Shown here: positions 25,970 through 39,390 of the stretch, one piece after another
Numbering within the stretch: the first letter of the stretch is position 1
How the letters are laid out: every line of letters begins with the position of its first letter
Assembly (NCBI GenBank): GCA_037013685.1
Contig: CM072886.1
Span: 22,265,080-22,329,079, forward strand
Direction of reading: 5' to 3'
DNA length: 64,000 nt
From: Acridotheres tristis
Taxonomy: Eukaryota > Chordata > Aves > Passeriformes > Sturnidae
Made by a program: the position numbers and the translations under genes
The notes under the pieces: model-generated
Told to the model about the DNA's origin: nothing
What the model saw: the letters and a program-made list of their open reading frames with translations, nothing else
Database searches by the model: none

Positions 25970-28885
25970 ATGGTTCATCTAGCTTAGTGCTGCCAAGGTT
26001 AAGTTGACCTATACCCTGCATCAAATCTGCTCCCGCAGAGCAAAAAGGATGGATCATTGTCGCAGAAGACTCCCTTCTGAAGGGACACAAGGCTCAAAGA
26101 GAAGGACCAACTTCTTAGGGAAGTCTCTTGCTTCCCTGAGGCCTAGGTTAAAGATGTGGAGAGAAAGTTTCCTATCCTGAAATGGCCTTCAGATTAATAT
26201 CCGTTATTGATTTTTTTTTTTTCCCAGGCAGGCAGCAGTGAAGTTGCAACAAGAAGTATGAGGGCAATGAAGAGAAACTTCAGGGCCTTGGTTGAGGAAT
26301 CAGGAACACAAGTAGTGTTCTTCTCTGTTCTTCCAGTCGAAGGGAATGATGAGGGAACGATCAATTCCTGGCTCCAGGCATACTATGACTGGCAGAATTT
26401 TGGGGGGTTTAATCATGGGTTGGTTTACATGACACCAGGCCTTCTGGCGACAGACAGTGTACACCATCTCAAAGGGAGAAAAAGATCTTTGCACAGGAGC
26501 TAGAAGGGCTCATTAGAAAAGTTTAAACTAGACTTGAAAGGGGAAACTGATAAAACCAGGCTCACTAGAGATAAGCCTGGGGGCAGCACACCCATGTTTG
26601 AGGGATGGTGTGTTAGTGATGGTCTTTGATCATCCATTTCAGTGAAGACACGATAAAGATCCATGTGGCAGCAACGACCAGTGGTTATCCCTGTGTTAGA
26701 AACCACAGAAGCATTTGAGATTGGTCATACAGGAATTAGGACTTCTTCCCCAAAAAAGGTGGAGGTATAAATAGCCTGACTGAAGTGCTTCTGCTCCAGT
26801 GCACGCAGCACAGGCAACAAATAGGAGGAGCTGGAAGCCACTGTGCAGCAGGAAAATTATGATATAATTGCCATTACGGGAATATGGTCATTGTGAGATG
26901 ACTCACAACTGGAGGGCTGCAGAGGACGGATGTAAACTCTTCAGAAGGGGTAGGCAAGGAAGGAGAGGCAGTGGAATAGCCCTTTGTTTTAGGGAGTGCT
27001 TGGATTGTCTGGAACTTAATTATGGTGCCAATAGGGTTGTTTATGGGTGAGAATAAGGGGTAAGGCAACAGTGCAGGTATCCAGGTTGGGAGTCTCCTAC
27101 ATCTAGCCAGCTTGCAGAGGCAGACAAAATATTCTCTAAGCAGCTGTGAAAAGTTTTACAATCATTAGCCCTTGTTCTCTTGGGGAACTTCAGTTCACCA
27201 GATGTCTGCTGGAAATACAATACAGTCCAGAGGAAACAGTTCCCGTAGTGTCTGAAAGAGAACTTCCTGGCGCAGCTGGAGAGTAAACCAGCGAGGGAAG
27301 GTGTCCTGCTGGACTTACTGTTCACAAACAGAGAAGCACGTCTGGGTGATGTGATGATTGGAGGCCCTCTTGGGCACAATGATTGTGAAATTAGTTTTCA
27401 ATTCTTGGAGAAGTAAGGAGGGAGTCAGCAGAGCTGTTGTCTTGGACTTCTGGACTTCACCAGCATAGTGAAGAGATTGGTTGAAAAACTTTTGTGAGGC
27501 ATTCCTAAGAGGGAGAGAAGTCCAGGAAGGAAAGACATTTTTGAAGAAGGAAATTGTAGAAGTGCAGAAGTGGACTGTCCTCATGTGCCTAAAGAAGAGC
27601 TGTTGGGGAAGAAGACCAGCCTGAACAGAGTGTTCTGGTTTGAAATCAGGAAAAATGAGTCTATGGCCTCTGCAAGAAGGAGCCAGCAACTCAGGACTCA
27701 GACTACAAGGATATTGGGAGGTTATCCAGGGAGAAAGTTAGAAAGGCCAATTAGAACTTAATCTGGCAACTGCTGTAAAAGTTGATAAGCCTAAGAGAAT
27801 CCTCATCCTCTGTTGGATGAGAGGGCAAACAAAGTGACAAAAGATGAGGAAAGAGTCTGAAGTACTTAATGCCTTCCTCAGTTTTTAATAGCATGACCAG
27901 CTATTCTCTGGGTACCCAGCCTCCCGAGCTGGAATGAAGAGACAAGGAGCAGAGTGAAGGCCCTGTAATCCAAAGAGAAAGGGTCAGAGACCTTCTATGC
28001 CACTGACACACAAGTGTATGAGGCTGGGTGGGATCCACCCAAGGGTACTGATGGCACTGGCAGAAGTGCTCACAGAACCACTTTTCATCATTTACCAGCA
28101 ATCCTGGTTAATGGTGGAGGTCCCAGGTGACTAGAGGTTAGCAAATGTGACACTCATGTACAAGAAGGGTTGGAAGGAGAATCTGGGGACCTATAGGCCT
28201 GTCCGTCTGACCTCAGGGCCAGAGAATGTCATGGAGCAGATCATCTTAAGAGCCATCACATGGCACATACAGGACAGCCAGGGGATCAGGCCCAGCCAGC
28301 ATGGTTTGTGAAAGCCGGGTCCTGCTGGGCCAAGCTGATCTTCTAGGACAGAGTGACCTGCTTAGTGGATGAGCAAACAGCTGCAGAAGTTGTCTACCTA
28401 GATGTCAGTAAAGCCTTTGACGCCATTTCCCACAGCATTCTCCTGGATAAACTCTTTCCACTGGCATACTCTTTTCTGGGCAAAAAAAAAGTGTCTGGAT
28501 GTCCAGGCTCACAGAGTGATGGTGAGTAGAGTTACATCCAGTTGGTGGCTGGTCACTAAGTGTTCCCCAAGGCTCAGTATTGCCATCTGTCCTATTGAAT
28601 ATCTTCATTGATGATCTAGAAGAGGAGATCCAGTGCACCCTCAGTCAGTTTGCAGACAGCACAAAGCTGGGTGAGAGTGTTGATCTGCTGGAGGGTAGGA
28701 AGGCTCTGCAGAGAGATCTGGACTGGCTGGATCCATGGGCTGAGGCCAATGGTATGAGATGTAAGAAGGCCCTTGGGTCACAGCAGCCCTAAGGAGCTCT
28801 ACAGGCTTGGGATGAGCGGCTGGAAAGCTGCCTGCCAGAAAAGAATCTGGGGTTTTGTCAACATGATGTCACCTAGGGGTAGCCT
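25970..28885 (+). mobile_element. Long decayed CR1 LINE: ORF1 esterase remnant, endonuclease and reverse transcriptase
   Basis: A colinear CR1 copy of about 2.9 kb in the sense of ANKIB1. In order: ORF1 esterase block (E-D-S-L-L-K near 26065, then the 26207-26503 frame); endonuclease-region remnants (26860-27400, including N-Y-D-I-I-A-I-T, F-R-R-G-R-Q-G-R-R and C-L-D-C-L-E-L-N); a linker; reverse transcriptase with motif A-like Y-L-D-V-S-K-A-F-D-A-I-S-H-S (28396-28440) and motif C region F-A-D-S-T-K-L (about 28649-28669). Frameshifts and stops are frequent, so it is inactive. It ends at Q/P-E-K-N-L-G-type sequence, well before the CR1 3' end, so the 3' part is missing, the reverse of the usual 5' truncation. 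Confidence 0.88.
26207..26503 (+). pseudogene. CR1 ORF1 SGNH-esterase C-terminal part (remnant frame)
   Basis: Open frame of 98 codons within the CR1 copy. R-A-M-K-R-N-F-R-A-L-V-E-E-S-G-T-Q-V-V-F corresponds to the helix-strand block of the GDSL/SGNH-type esterase found in CR1 ORF1, and D-S-V-H (residues about 86-89) to the D-x-x-H catalytic dyad block. The upstream serine block reads E-D-S rather than G-D-S and is separated by stop codons. A fossil rather than a functional gene. Confidence 0.75.
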
Positions 28886-31100
28886 ATGATATAACCTAGT
28901 GGAAAAGTGATAAAAATGATTGTGTCTAATTGTGAAAATTCTTACACAGTTTAATTTTGTAGTAATTGTCTTAATTTAAATAATGACTTTTGTAAAATGT
29001 CCTATAGGGATGGTAGTAATCTCTCATTTTCCCCCTCCCATCCTCACCTTCCTTGAGGAAAGGTATAGTTCTGGAGGTTTCAAAGCTTTTTTTGGGAAAA
29101 TAACACTTATGTATGATGCTAATTATATATGTTCTAATGGCATATTTCTTGACTGCTTTATATAGTCTCTGATCGATTGTGATTAAATGGACATAAGTTG
29201 GAAACTGATTCTCTGCTCCAAGTACTTCACCTGATGATCACTTTTCTTGGAATTTAGCATAGGAAATAATTAGATTTTTCTAGTTTATAATTCTGCTTTT
29301 TAAACAAGCCCTTCTTGTTCTTATAGCAGGCACTTTAAGAGACGGTAGGAACATGATGTCCTGTTTGTGTCCTGGTTTTGGCCTTGGTTGTAAATTACTA
29401 CAAATGAAATAACTTAGAGGAGAAAATTCTATTTGATGGATTTATTAGTTTGAGTCCACTTAAGATTTCTGCTTCAGGGAAGTTCTGTAGATGTTAATTG
29501 GCATAAGCAATGCCCCTCTGCCCTTTTATTTCAAGTGGATTTCTAAGAGGATTTTTTAATGGCAAAGTTACAAATGGTATATTTCTATCAAAAACGTTGT
29601 GTAGAAACACAAAACTGACTGTATTAAAAAAAATAGTATATTTTTTTAGGATGCTCAGATGAAGCAGTGATGATGATAATTGAAATATTTTCTGTTATGA
29701 ACCAGCTTTTGGAGAAATAGCTGAAAAATTGAGAAAAGGTCATGATACATGCTTGTCAATGTTTTTGCAAATAATATACATCAAATACTGATTCTATTAA
29801 AATTTAATGTGGACTTAAGAATAGGAATTTTAGGACATTTGTAGTTTATTAATGAACTCTCTACTAAGGGTTTGACTTACTGTACTGCTATGACATGCAG
29901 TTTTGTGTTTTTCTTTGTATTTCTGTTGGTTACTATGTGTGTAAGATGTGCAAGGCTGGTTGCACACATCAGGACTAATTTTTGATAGTAACGGCCTGTA
30001 AATGCTCTTGCAGTAGAATTTTCCCCGTAAGTATTTTTTTTTCTTATTAAGAAAAAAGTTATTATTTCTTATTTCTTGCCTCTGTAAATTACTTGCAGAA
30101 TTGTCATTTTTTTAGCATTTTTAATTTTTTAATCCAGGTGGCTCTGTTGTGTTCTAGATCTCTAAGCAGCTGAGAGATAAGTAAATATCATCTCTGGTTA
30201 TCTCTACTATGTTGAAAGACTATAGACAGACGTGCAGAAATGTTCTGGCAGAGTAGAGCCCAGAAAATTTCTTGTTAATCTCTTGAATGAAAAATGGTGA
30301 ATTTCATCAATGTTGTGAAGAAACTGCAGAAATGTGTACCTACTAAACTATGAAGACCAATGTTCCAGCTGTACTAATAATGCAGGTTATATGTCTTAAC
30401 ATTCTGAGAACTTAATTGACTGGTGAAGTTATCTCTATATTCATAGGCTGGGAATTTTGATATTTTAAGGCTCAAATCTTGAGACCCAGCTGTGTAGCAG
30501 ACTTCATGATAGTGGAACACAATTCTTCAGCAATGATCTGGCAGATTTATTCTGTAGAAATAGATCTACTGCAAAATTGTACTAGCAAATAATCTGGGTC
30601 TATGAAGCATTGTGAGTTAAATATTCTAAGACAAAGCATTTCTTCTTTATGAAAGAATTCCTGTTACTTGCATTCTCTGAAAGTTTGTATATGGAAGTAC
30701 ACGGCCTGCAGTACTGAGACATTACTAATAGCTCTGTAGCTTATTACAGTATAAATATACAATGGCTCTTGATTTAGGCCCTTTTCCCAGACTTCTTGAG
30801 AGTCACTGACACAGATACTTTGTGTATTTAGTTCTCCATATTTAGAAGGATGTGTTGGAGAGAAATCTTTCATTGGAGCTATTTCAGTGAGTCACCAAGT
30901 GCAAACTGCCCATTAAAAAAATACTGAAGAGGCTTTATTTGGTGACTTATTTGTGTGTTGAAGTACAAGTTCTTTGTAACATCCCATTTACCAACCTGTT
31001 CATTAGTTAAAATTAAACTGCATGGAAGTCCTTTATCCTTTTCAGAACATGATAATTAGTATTCAGTAAAATTAAATAGTGCAGCTTTGCATTTATAATC
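28886..31100 (+). other. ANKIB1 intron 1 segment, no gene recognised
   Basis: AT-rich intron without recognisable repeat or gene. The open frame at 28983-29165 has no domain. Confidence 0.55.
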
Positions 31101-31104
31101 TTAA

Positions 31105-31860
31105 TTAACTACCTGGATGAGGTGGTGGAATGCACTGTCAGCAAGCTTGTTGATGACACCAGGTTGTGTGGGCTGGAGGGCAGGGCTGCTCCTCTGAGGG
31201 ACCTTGACAGGCTAGAGAAATGGGCTGACAAGAACCTAGCTGGTGTTCAGCAAATCTGAACATAGGAATAGAATACCTACACAGAGGTACAGGCTGGGAA
31301 TCGATGGCTGGAGAGCAACATCACAGCAAAGTCGCTTTGCTGGTGGACACTGAGTGGAATGTGAGTCAGCAAGGTACCTTTAAGCAAGAATGAAGCCAGT
31401 CACTGAGAGATGTGAGTATTTCTGTCAGCTTGACATTTGTGTGATGGCATCAAAAACAGTGTCTAGTTTTGTGCTTCTTGGTGTAGGAGAGGAGCTGACA
31501 TTCTGAAGCAGGCCTAGAGGAAGACTGCCAGGATAATTAGGGTACAGAAGCACGTAATGCAAAAAGAGAAGCTGGAAGAGCTGGGTGTCCTCTGTTCAAA
31601 GAAGACTAGGGCGGTGGATCTTGTTTTCTGTTCATGGGAGGGTACAGAAAATACAGAACCAGGCTCTTCTTGGAGGAGCTGGGTGATAGGGCTAGAGACA
31701 GCAGAAAAAGTTCAAGGAAGGGATGCTTCAATTAGACATTAGGAAAAATTAGCATCGTTGGGATGGTCGGATGTTGGGATAAGTAGTCTGAAGAGTCCGT
31801 AGGATCTCTATATTTGGAGATTCTCTGAATTTACTTGAGAATGGTGTTGAGCAGCCTTTG
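31105..31860 (+). mobile_element. CR1 LINE fragment (RT palm to 3' UTR), old
   Basis: Plus-strand sequence resembles C-T-V-S-K-L-V-D-D-T-R-L-C-G-L-E-G around 31133-31180, the reverse-transcriptase motif C region with both aspartates kept, followed by L-D-R-L-E-K-W-A-D-K-N. Later blocks (CTGCCAGGATAATTAGGGT, the G-A-G-rich part, and TCTCTATATTTGGAGATTCT near 31805) follow the CR1 order to its 3' UTR. Many indels. Confidence 0.75.
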
Positions 31861-34800
31861 AAGCTCTGAAGACTGCCATGAGTAAAGGATGGGAGCTGTT
31901 GACTTCCAATGTAAATAAGTGCTTGCTCTGTATCTCATGATACGGTTGCACAACTGTTTTCTCCCTCCTCTGCATACAACTGGTTCTGACCCAGCTGATG
32001 TGTTTGGCCCAGAGAGCTGTGGAGTCCTGTAGAAGAGAACAATATTGTTGTCTTAAACTGTACTATATGCCTCAAACCCTGTTTTTTAACCTGACTTTCA
32101 CACAGTCAGAGATTTTAAGTGATCAGTTTAATGCTTTGGATTTTTATGTGTCTGTCATGAAATAGACTAATTCTTAATGAGATTTTTTTTTTTCCAGAGT
32201 GTTGTATGTTAAGGGCTTTTTTTCTGTAATACAGCTTACTATTAGTAGAAGTAGACCAATTACTTGTGCATTCTTCCAGGCAATGAAATTAATTAATAAT
32301 TTTAATTGAAATACTGGCTTATTCTGGTTTTTATTTTTTTGCTGAGGTTGGGTATTTTTTGTGTGGTTGGTTTGTTTGGGTTTTTTCCCCCCCCTAGAAT
32401 TCATAAATTCAGACTTTCTCAATAAGCAAGCTGCCTGAAGTTTATAATTACTTACTTAATAAAGGAATAGAAAGTTAAATTCACTTGTCTGGAATGGGAG
32501 TTAGGCAGCACATTCTAGTATAAAATATTTTGTAGTAATGTTTAATTAAAAGGAGATGATTTGGAGGGTTTAGTCTTCGTTTCTCTGAATGTATTTGCAA
32601 TGTAAAGTGTGCAAACCTTAATAAAGCAGTCACATAATTTTACTGTAAATGTGATATAAGTTGCCTCTTGGTCTGTTTCGTGGAGATACTTTTTAAGTTT
32701 ATTCAGAAATCCTGTTGATTTTTTTGCTGCATGTATTTTGCTGTATGTATATATGAGTAAGAAATCAGTATGGAGAACCAGAGTTTTAAAATAAATCCTT
32801 AAGAAGATGGTTGGTTAACTTTTTTAACCCTCTCCCCCTTCTTTTATCTATTTGTATAGTTTTCTATATAGAAATAGATGATGAAGATGAGTCAAGTTTC
32901 TCTTTAATTAGTCACAAGCCTGAAAAGTATACTGAATTATATTCAGTTTTGTTAGGTTGTGGTATTAGGGTAGCTGTAAGAGTTACTGATAATTATGTCC
33001 TTCGTTATTTTAGGGGAGGAGTCCTCCTCAAAAGTTCTCAATTTTAGAATCTACTCATGAGCACAAGGGAAGAAATCCTACACCCAAAAATAGTGTGTTT
33101 TTTGGGAATAACTTCTGTATGAATAATACAATTTCTAGGAAAACCAAACTGTATTTTCTATGAGGTTTCAGCATATTTTAGCATCTTCAAAGCAATGATG
33201 ACATTTTGATCAAAGCAGACTGGGTTAGTGCTAAAGGGAGGTGTTCAAAAAAGGTTTTTTAAAACATAAAACCTCAGTATGAACTTTGAACAGAAAAATA
33301 TTCTTGAAACAGTCTACCCATGGCTTAATGTGAAACTAAATCCTTTCACATTCCTAAAAGCCAGACAGTCCACCCTCAGCATGCCTTGTTTTAGCTATTG
33401 TATACTTTATTTTCCCCAGTACTGCCTGAGCCTGCTTACTGTAACTCTGATGATTTCTGTTCTCTTTCTAAACTGCCCACCCAGCTGCTGTATCCAAACA
33501 GCTGAGGGCACACAAGAAATGTTCTGGTGCAATAATTGTATGTTGTGGACCCAATTCCCTACAGTTGAGAGATAACAAATAATTTTTATTTAAATGTGCT
33601 CCATTCTATAGAATGAAAGTGACTTTAAAATCTATCCACACAGAGCTGAAGATGAATATGAGAGCAGTATTGTGTTTTCAAAATGGATTCAATGACATGA
33701 GGCTGAAAAATGCAAAGTTTTGGGCTTTTTAAAATTACTTTGCCATTCTAATTGATTAGGAAGTAAGATTTCCATGTCACTCAGACACTTGATTGCATCT
33801 TGAATAAAAGAGCAAGCTTTTGCATAGATGGATTATATGCCTTTTAGAGTAGGTGGTTCCATCATCCCTGTTTCCTGGAACATTCCAGCCTCATGCCTTT
33901 CTGTTGCAACACAATAAGTTTTCACGCAAACCACAGTTTGAAAAAGGAGTCTCTTGTATTTATTTCCTTTCTTTATAGAGGTATATTTTGATTACTGTAT
34001 ATAGTTACTCATGGCTGGTTTTTAAGCTCTTAGTATTTGGTTCAGAGATACTTCTTGCTTTACTTTATAACAAATAGTCTTCCATTTCTCTCATTTCTTG
34101 TCTACTTTTTTTTTTCCTTCTGTATTTTCTAGAGAGTCGTTTAGTGCAATTGGAACATCCTTCTTGCTGTGCAGGATGTTGTATGAGTACGTAGGGTGAA
34201 TCAGAGTAGATTTTTAAAGCTGTTTGTGCATGTTGAAATTTTCAGAAGACCTTTAAATTTAAATCCTGTAATAAATATCTCAACCGTACTGATACTGTTT
34301 CTTCATGTCTAGCAGCAATTGAAAACCAGGCCCATAGATTGTTCCCCAGCAAGTTTTAAGTCCATTATGAAATATGATGCAACAGGATTAGTGTTATAGG
34401 GGGGAAAGGAAAGTGGTATTGTTAAACATCTCTCTTTTCCAAAGTGCAGGTGGAGAGGGACTACATTAGATATATTTCTCACCTCTCCCCACTTCAAAAC
34501 TGTTTGTTCAAAAAGCTTTGTGCCAGTTTAGTAGACTTTGTTCTCACTGGAGTCCTGCTGGGCCCCTGCAGTTACACTTAACATTTTTTACCAATACCTG
34601 CTTTTTGACTGTCAGGGTAGGAGAGCTTGAATTTTTCTCTCTAGTAAATGCAAGCTCACCTTTGTCCTTTCACTGCCTATTGGAGAGGGATTTTAGTTGT
34701 CTTCCCACATAGGTCTTGCTTGCCTAGTGTCAGATGCATGAATAGCATCAGCTGCTGCTATTAACAATCATGTGGGGTTTTGCTTAGTGGAATTAAAGCT

Positions 34801-37800
34801 GGACTCAGACAGGGGTACCCATTTTGCTGACATTTTTGTCAAGGGCTGAGGTGAAGTTGCTATATCAGTTATTTGTTGTGAGTTTGCATCCTGATATGAT
34901 TTAATACTCCTTTGTACACTGCCCAACATAGGTTATTGCAAGCTTAGGTGCAGTTTGCAGCAGCCAGTGCTGCCTTTGGTACTGTGATGTCCGCTCTGTA
35001 TCTGCACTCCAACCAGCAACATCTAGTCCATGCTCCATCCACTATCCCTTCCTGAGTGTATGGCTGCTGTCAGAGTAGTAGCTGATAAAATAATGCTGGA
35101 CTACAAAAGAAACTTAATGAAAACTCTTTTTTACTTTAGCTAATGCAGTAGTACTGCCTTGCCTCTAGCACTCAACCAACTGTGGGCTTTGCACAGTTTG
35201 CACATTGGTGATGTTTCTGCCTCTGTCTGCACTTCAGTATGAATATACACAGTTTTGAAAGTATTTCCACTCTATACAGTATGCGCTGGTATAAATAGTC
35301 CTGCCTCCCTATCACTCTTGGCATGCTCTGCCTGTTTGGACCATCAGCATCCAGGAAGAAACTCCAGAAGAGGGAATTGATCTGAGTTAGATCTATTCTG
35401 CTTCTCTGTACAGTCACCAAAATGAATCAACAAGGGAAATTGTGGAAATATGGATGAACAGTGGGGATGGATCAGAAACAGAAAGAGCATTATCAGCTCT
35501 GGTGTCAATTAAAACCACTTTAGAAACTACAGTGTAAGTTTCTCATGCATCATTAGTGTCATAAAAAGATACCGGAGGCAAATTTCCAACTTGCTAAGTG
35601 CATGCTTCATAGTAACTGTAAAAATTACTTTATAAATTCTGAAGCTTTCAGGGAAGTCTGACAGAGGTCTCACACTGATCTGGGCAGGGAGGTGGGCCTT
35701 GCAGAGGAGAACAACCCAAGAAAAGAGTAAGAAGTATAGGGGGAAAAGAAATACACTCTTTTTGTGGCTTTTTTCTGGTGGAGAATGGAGGTAGGGAATG
35801 ATCTCTTGTGGTGCTTTTTACTTTACAAGCAGGAAGAACTATTCTTAAATAAGTGCCTGCGTGTTACATTGGCACTGTAGCAGGTTTTTCATAAGGCAGC
35901 CACCAAGGGATTCTTGAGCATCACAACTTTGCAAGCTGCTGAGACTAATACAGCTGGTTCCCCCAGCTTTCATCTCGTCTGCCACTGCTTGTCCTTGCTC
36001 CTAAAAATCTCTGCCTCTGGCAGTGGGATTTTTCTTTTAACAAACACTATATTCTTGGATCTTACCCCAGTGGATTTCTGTCTCATTTTCAGACAGCCAA
36101 ATATAAGTTTGCTGGTACCTAGTAAATGCTGGATTGATGATTGAATTTTTCCTAGGCATAGTCAGGCTGCATAAGAACTGCTTTATGAGTCACGGTAGAG
36201 AAGGTTGAATGGGCTTGTCAAGCTGAAAAAGAGACCTGGTGACTTAACAGACAGCAGTAAACCTGCTCTTCTACATCACCAGGCTGGATTCCATAGTCTC
36301 AAGTGGTCATGCACCATCTTGGGCTGGATAGCTGCTGTCACTGCTTTGCAGCCAGGTTTAGTAGACTTTAAAGTATTCCCTTATGTGAGGAGGCATGCCT
36401 AGCTGTGCAGGCAGCAGGAAGGGAGCACATGTCCCTGTCCCAGCAGCACCACCACAGCAGGGAAAGCCCATGTGCAGATGTCCTCTGTGACTTTGTGAGC
36501 AGCATTCGGAAATAGCACTGGCTGAGAACCTCCTGTGCAGTGTCACTGACACCTCCCATGGCGGGAGGGTGACCTGGATCTTTCTGTTCTGCAGGACCTC
36601 CCTGTCTAATGTAGCAGTAAATAAGGGACACAGAGGTCCTAAAAGTCACCTTACCTAACCAGAAGTACCGGATCTATAGGTGAGTTAGCTCTGCTTCGGC
36701 ACTGTCAGTCATTCTTTTGTTATGACTCTGGGAACTCTATGAAGCAGACATGGAAGGAACAGAGGCAGTGATGAACATAAACCATGCGAACTCCACATTA
36801 TTTATTTTGATATTAGATGGTGGTGTGAGCAAGCAGTATTAGAAACAAAAGGAATGTAAGTCTAGTGAATGCTGCTTTTCAGAATGCTTGCTTGCTGGAG
36901 CAATAACCATCTGTAAAAAAAAGGTAAGGCTGCAGTTTCCCATGAAAAAGCTCCAAACAATAGAAACATTCTACTGGGCAATACACAAGGGTCAATGCAT
37001 GGACAAGGCATCAGAGGACCTTGACTACTGGATACCAAGCCAGGAGGAGAGCATTGCTGTATGAGCATTAGCAGTCTGAGACTGAACAGACTTAAATCTG
37101 GTACCTCAGTGATCTGGTTCTGTGACAGTCCAGCATAACTATCAATTACAATCTAAATCTTTTTATAATGATTCCCTTCTTTTAGGCTTCAGTGTTCTGG
37201 TTCAAAGTATGAAAAGTAAAATATTTTTTGACTATAAATAGTGTTGAATGCTTCTGAATAGAGAAACTTTCTTCTTATTGGGAAGACTGGTGAAATTTTT
37301 CAGGTATGCTTCAGCTATGCAAGGGTTTCTGTGAGGTGTGTCCTTGTTCTTCTCCAGGAAACATGAAGTGAAGAGCAGTAAAGCAAGTGACAAGATTTAC
37401 AGACTACAGGAGAACATGGAAACAAGAAAATTGGTGGAAGAGAGGCAATTTTGGGATGAAGTTTCCTTTTATTTGTTTTTTCAAATAAAATGGAGTAGAC
37501 AGGAGTAAAAAGAAGCAAGATCTGCATATGTGATACTTTGAACATTGCCAGAGTAAGAGAAAAGACTCATAAGACTGCTTATGCTTTCCTCTCTCCTTCA
37601 TAGCATCAGGCTGTAGTATTTCCTTGATAATTCAGCATTTCTCAGAGAAAGAGGTCTTTTATGAGAAAATGGGGAGGAAAGTCTAAAATAATTCAACATT
37701 CTTAAATGACAGAATATCACTATTCTATCTCAATGTAAAAAAATATTTTGGATGTGCTTTAGAGGTTTCCTGCATTCTGGCTGAATCTAGCAAGGTAAAA

Positions 37801-38170
37801 TATTAGCAGACACCATCCCTTTATCAAGTGTCATTTGCCAAAGTACATGATGATGAGAGCTAGGGTCTGATTTTGTAGGTCTAATCTCAGAACTGACAAT
37901 CTGTGTTGAGTCTTATAGAGAAGCTGTGAAAATTCTGTTTTGGGTTATTTTTTTCAGTGCAAATATAATTTTCTTTAGAACTCTATGTTAATTAAAACTC
38001 TACAACCCCCCTGCATTTTGTGATATTTAACCTCTCTCTTAAGAACTAACTTTGTGACTGATTACTGGAGGTGGGTTAACATGATGCAGTTTTTAAAATA
38101 TTCCAAGACAGGCTTATTGGACAGGTGCCTTAAGCAAGATGTTGCTCCTGGAATATTAGTAGAAATTACA
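31861..38170 (+). other. ANKIB1 intron 1, long plain segment
   Basis: About 6.3 kb without a recognisable gene. A T/G-rich stretch with a C8 run lies at 32330-32395. Open frames such as 36205-36402 and 36368-36649 lack domains. Scattered pyrimidine-rich stretches only. Confidence 0.5.
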
Positions 38171-38179
38171 TAATATGAT

Positions 38180-39390
38180 GTAATAATTAGCAGACATGTT
38201 GATAAATGTGATGTCCTGAGGATCAGTCAATGTAATACCATAGTGGAAAGTCTGATCTCACAAACTTACTTAAATTCTTTGAAGAAGTTGGCAAAATACA
38301 TTTGTTATAATGTGGTCGAATTTTCAAGTGGTGTATCCCATGATCCTTTACTTAGAAGTCTTAAAGAATCCATACAGCTTTGGGAAAGAGCGAAGGTCCA
38401 TTGCATACAGAGGTCACTGGTTTAAAGATGCTTATGGATATGGATGGAAATAAAGAAACAGTTTCTCAGTGGTTGAATGTTACTGATAGAGTCCCAGGTA
38501 AATCGGTGCTAACACCTCTGCTGTTGAATGTGAGGATAAATAACAGAGAAAAGATAATTAGTGGTACTACAAGCAATGCCCACTGCAAAAGGATTTTATG
38601 AGACACAGTGGTGAATTTAAAAATCAATATAGCTAAAGCTGAAAGATTCACATGGTTAGGGGATAAAAAGGGTCCTAAATTTATAAAGAATATTATTCTC
38701 TTAATTATTACAGTTCATAAACAAGATCTCGAGATTATATTAATAACTCTGAAGAAAATTAGCTTAGTCCTTAGTATCACTCCAAAAAGTAAGTGAAGTG
38801 TCAAAATAGAAGCTATGCTGCCATGATGTGAATCCGTTCATTTTGCATGTCCTAAATTAAAAAGGTGTTAGTGTCATTAGAAATAGATCAGAAAAAGCAG
38901 AAATAATCCTAAAATAGCACAGAATCCACTTCTTTAGAATGAGGGTAATCAATCTGTAAAAGAGCAAAAGATTGGTAAAACATAAGGGTGATCATCTATA
39001 GAAAGTGATGTGATAGCAATCTCTAAAATCACAAGTGGAATGGAGAAAGCAAATATGAAAAGTTTTTCTTTATGCCTCTCAGTTCTTGTAGAAAGTTAAA
39101 GTGAAATGTAACAAATTGCCAGTTAAAACCAGATATTTCTTCACAATGAATAATTAAGCTGTGAAATTTCAGGATGCTCTGCCTGTTATAATTTTCCATA
39201 GATTTGGGGAGATTTTGAACAACATAATGGAAGAAAAACAGGTTATTAATATAAACCTAGCATATCTACCTTAACAATTCATCAAGTGGTAAACTGCTGG
39301 AGACTGGGAGGCTGTTGTGTCGAGGTATCCATCTGTTCTTGCCCAGTTTTTGTACTTTGGTACACTCTGCTATTAACTCTGGACAAGGAA
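38180..39390 (+). mobile_element. Ancient CR1/L3-like LINE relic
   Basis: Near 38323-38365 the translation V-S-H-D-P-L-L-R-S-L resembles the RT block after motif A, and near 38490-38540 V-P-G-K-S-V-L-T-P-L-L-L-N resembles the G-V-P-Q-G-S-V-L-G-P-L-L-F-N block. Near 39136-39165 TTCTTCACAATGAATAATTA and the following TTAAGCTGTGAAATT resemble the 3' portion of old amniote CR1/L3 elements. It is much more diverged than the other CR1 copies, which suggests an insertion predating birds. Confidence 0.55.
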
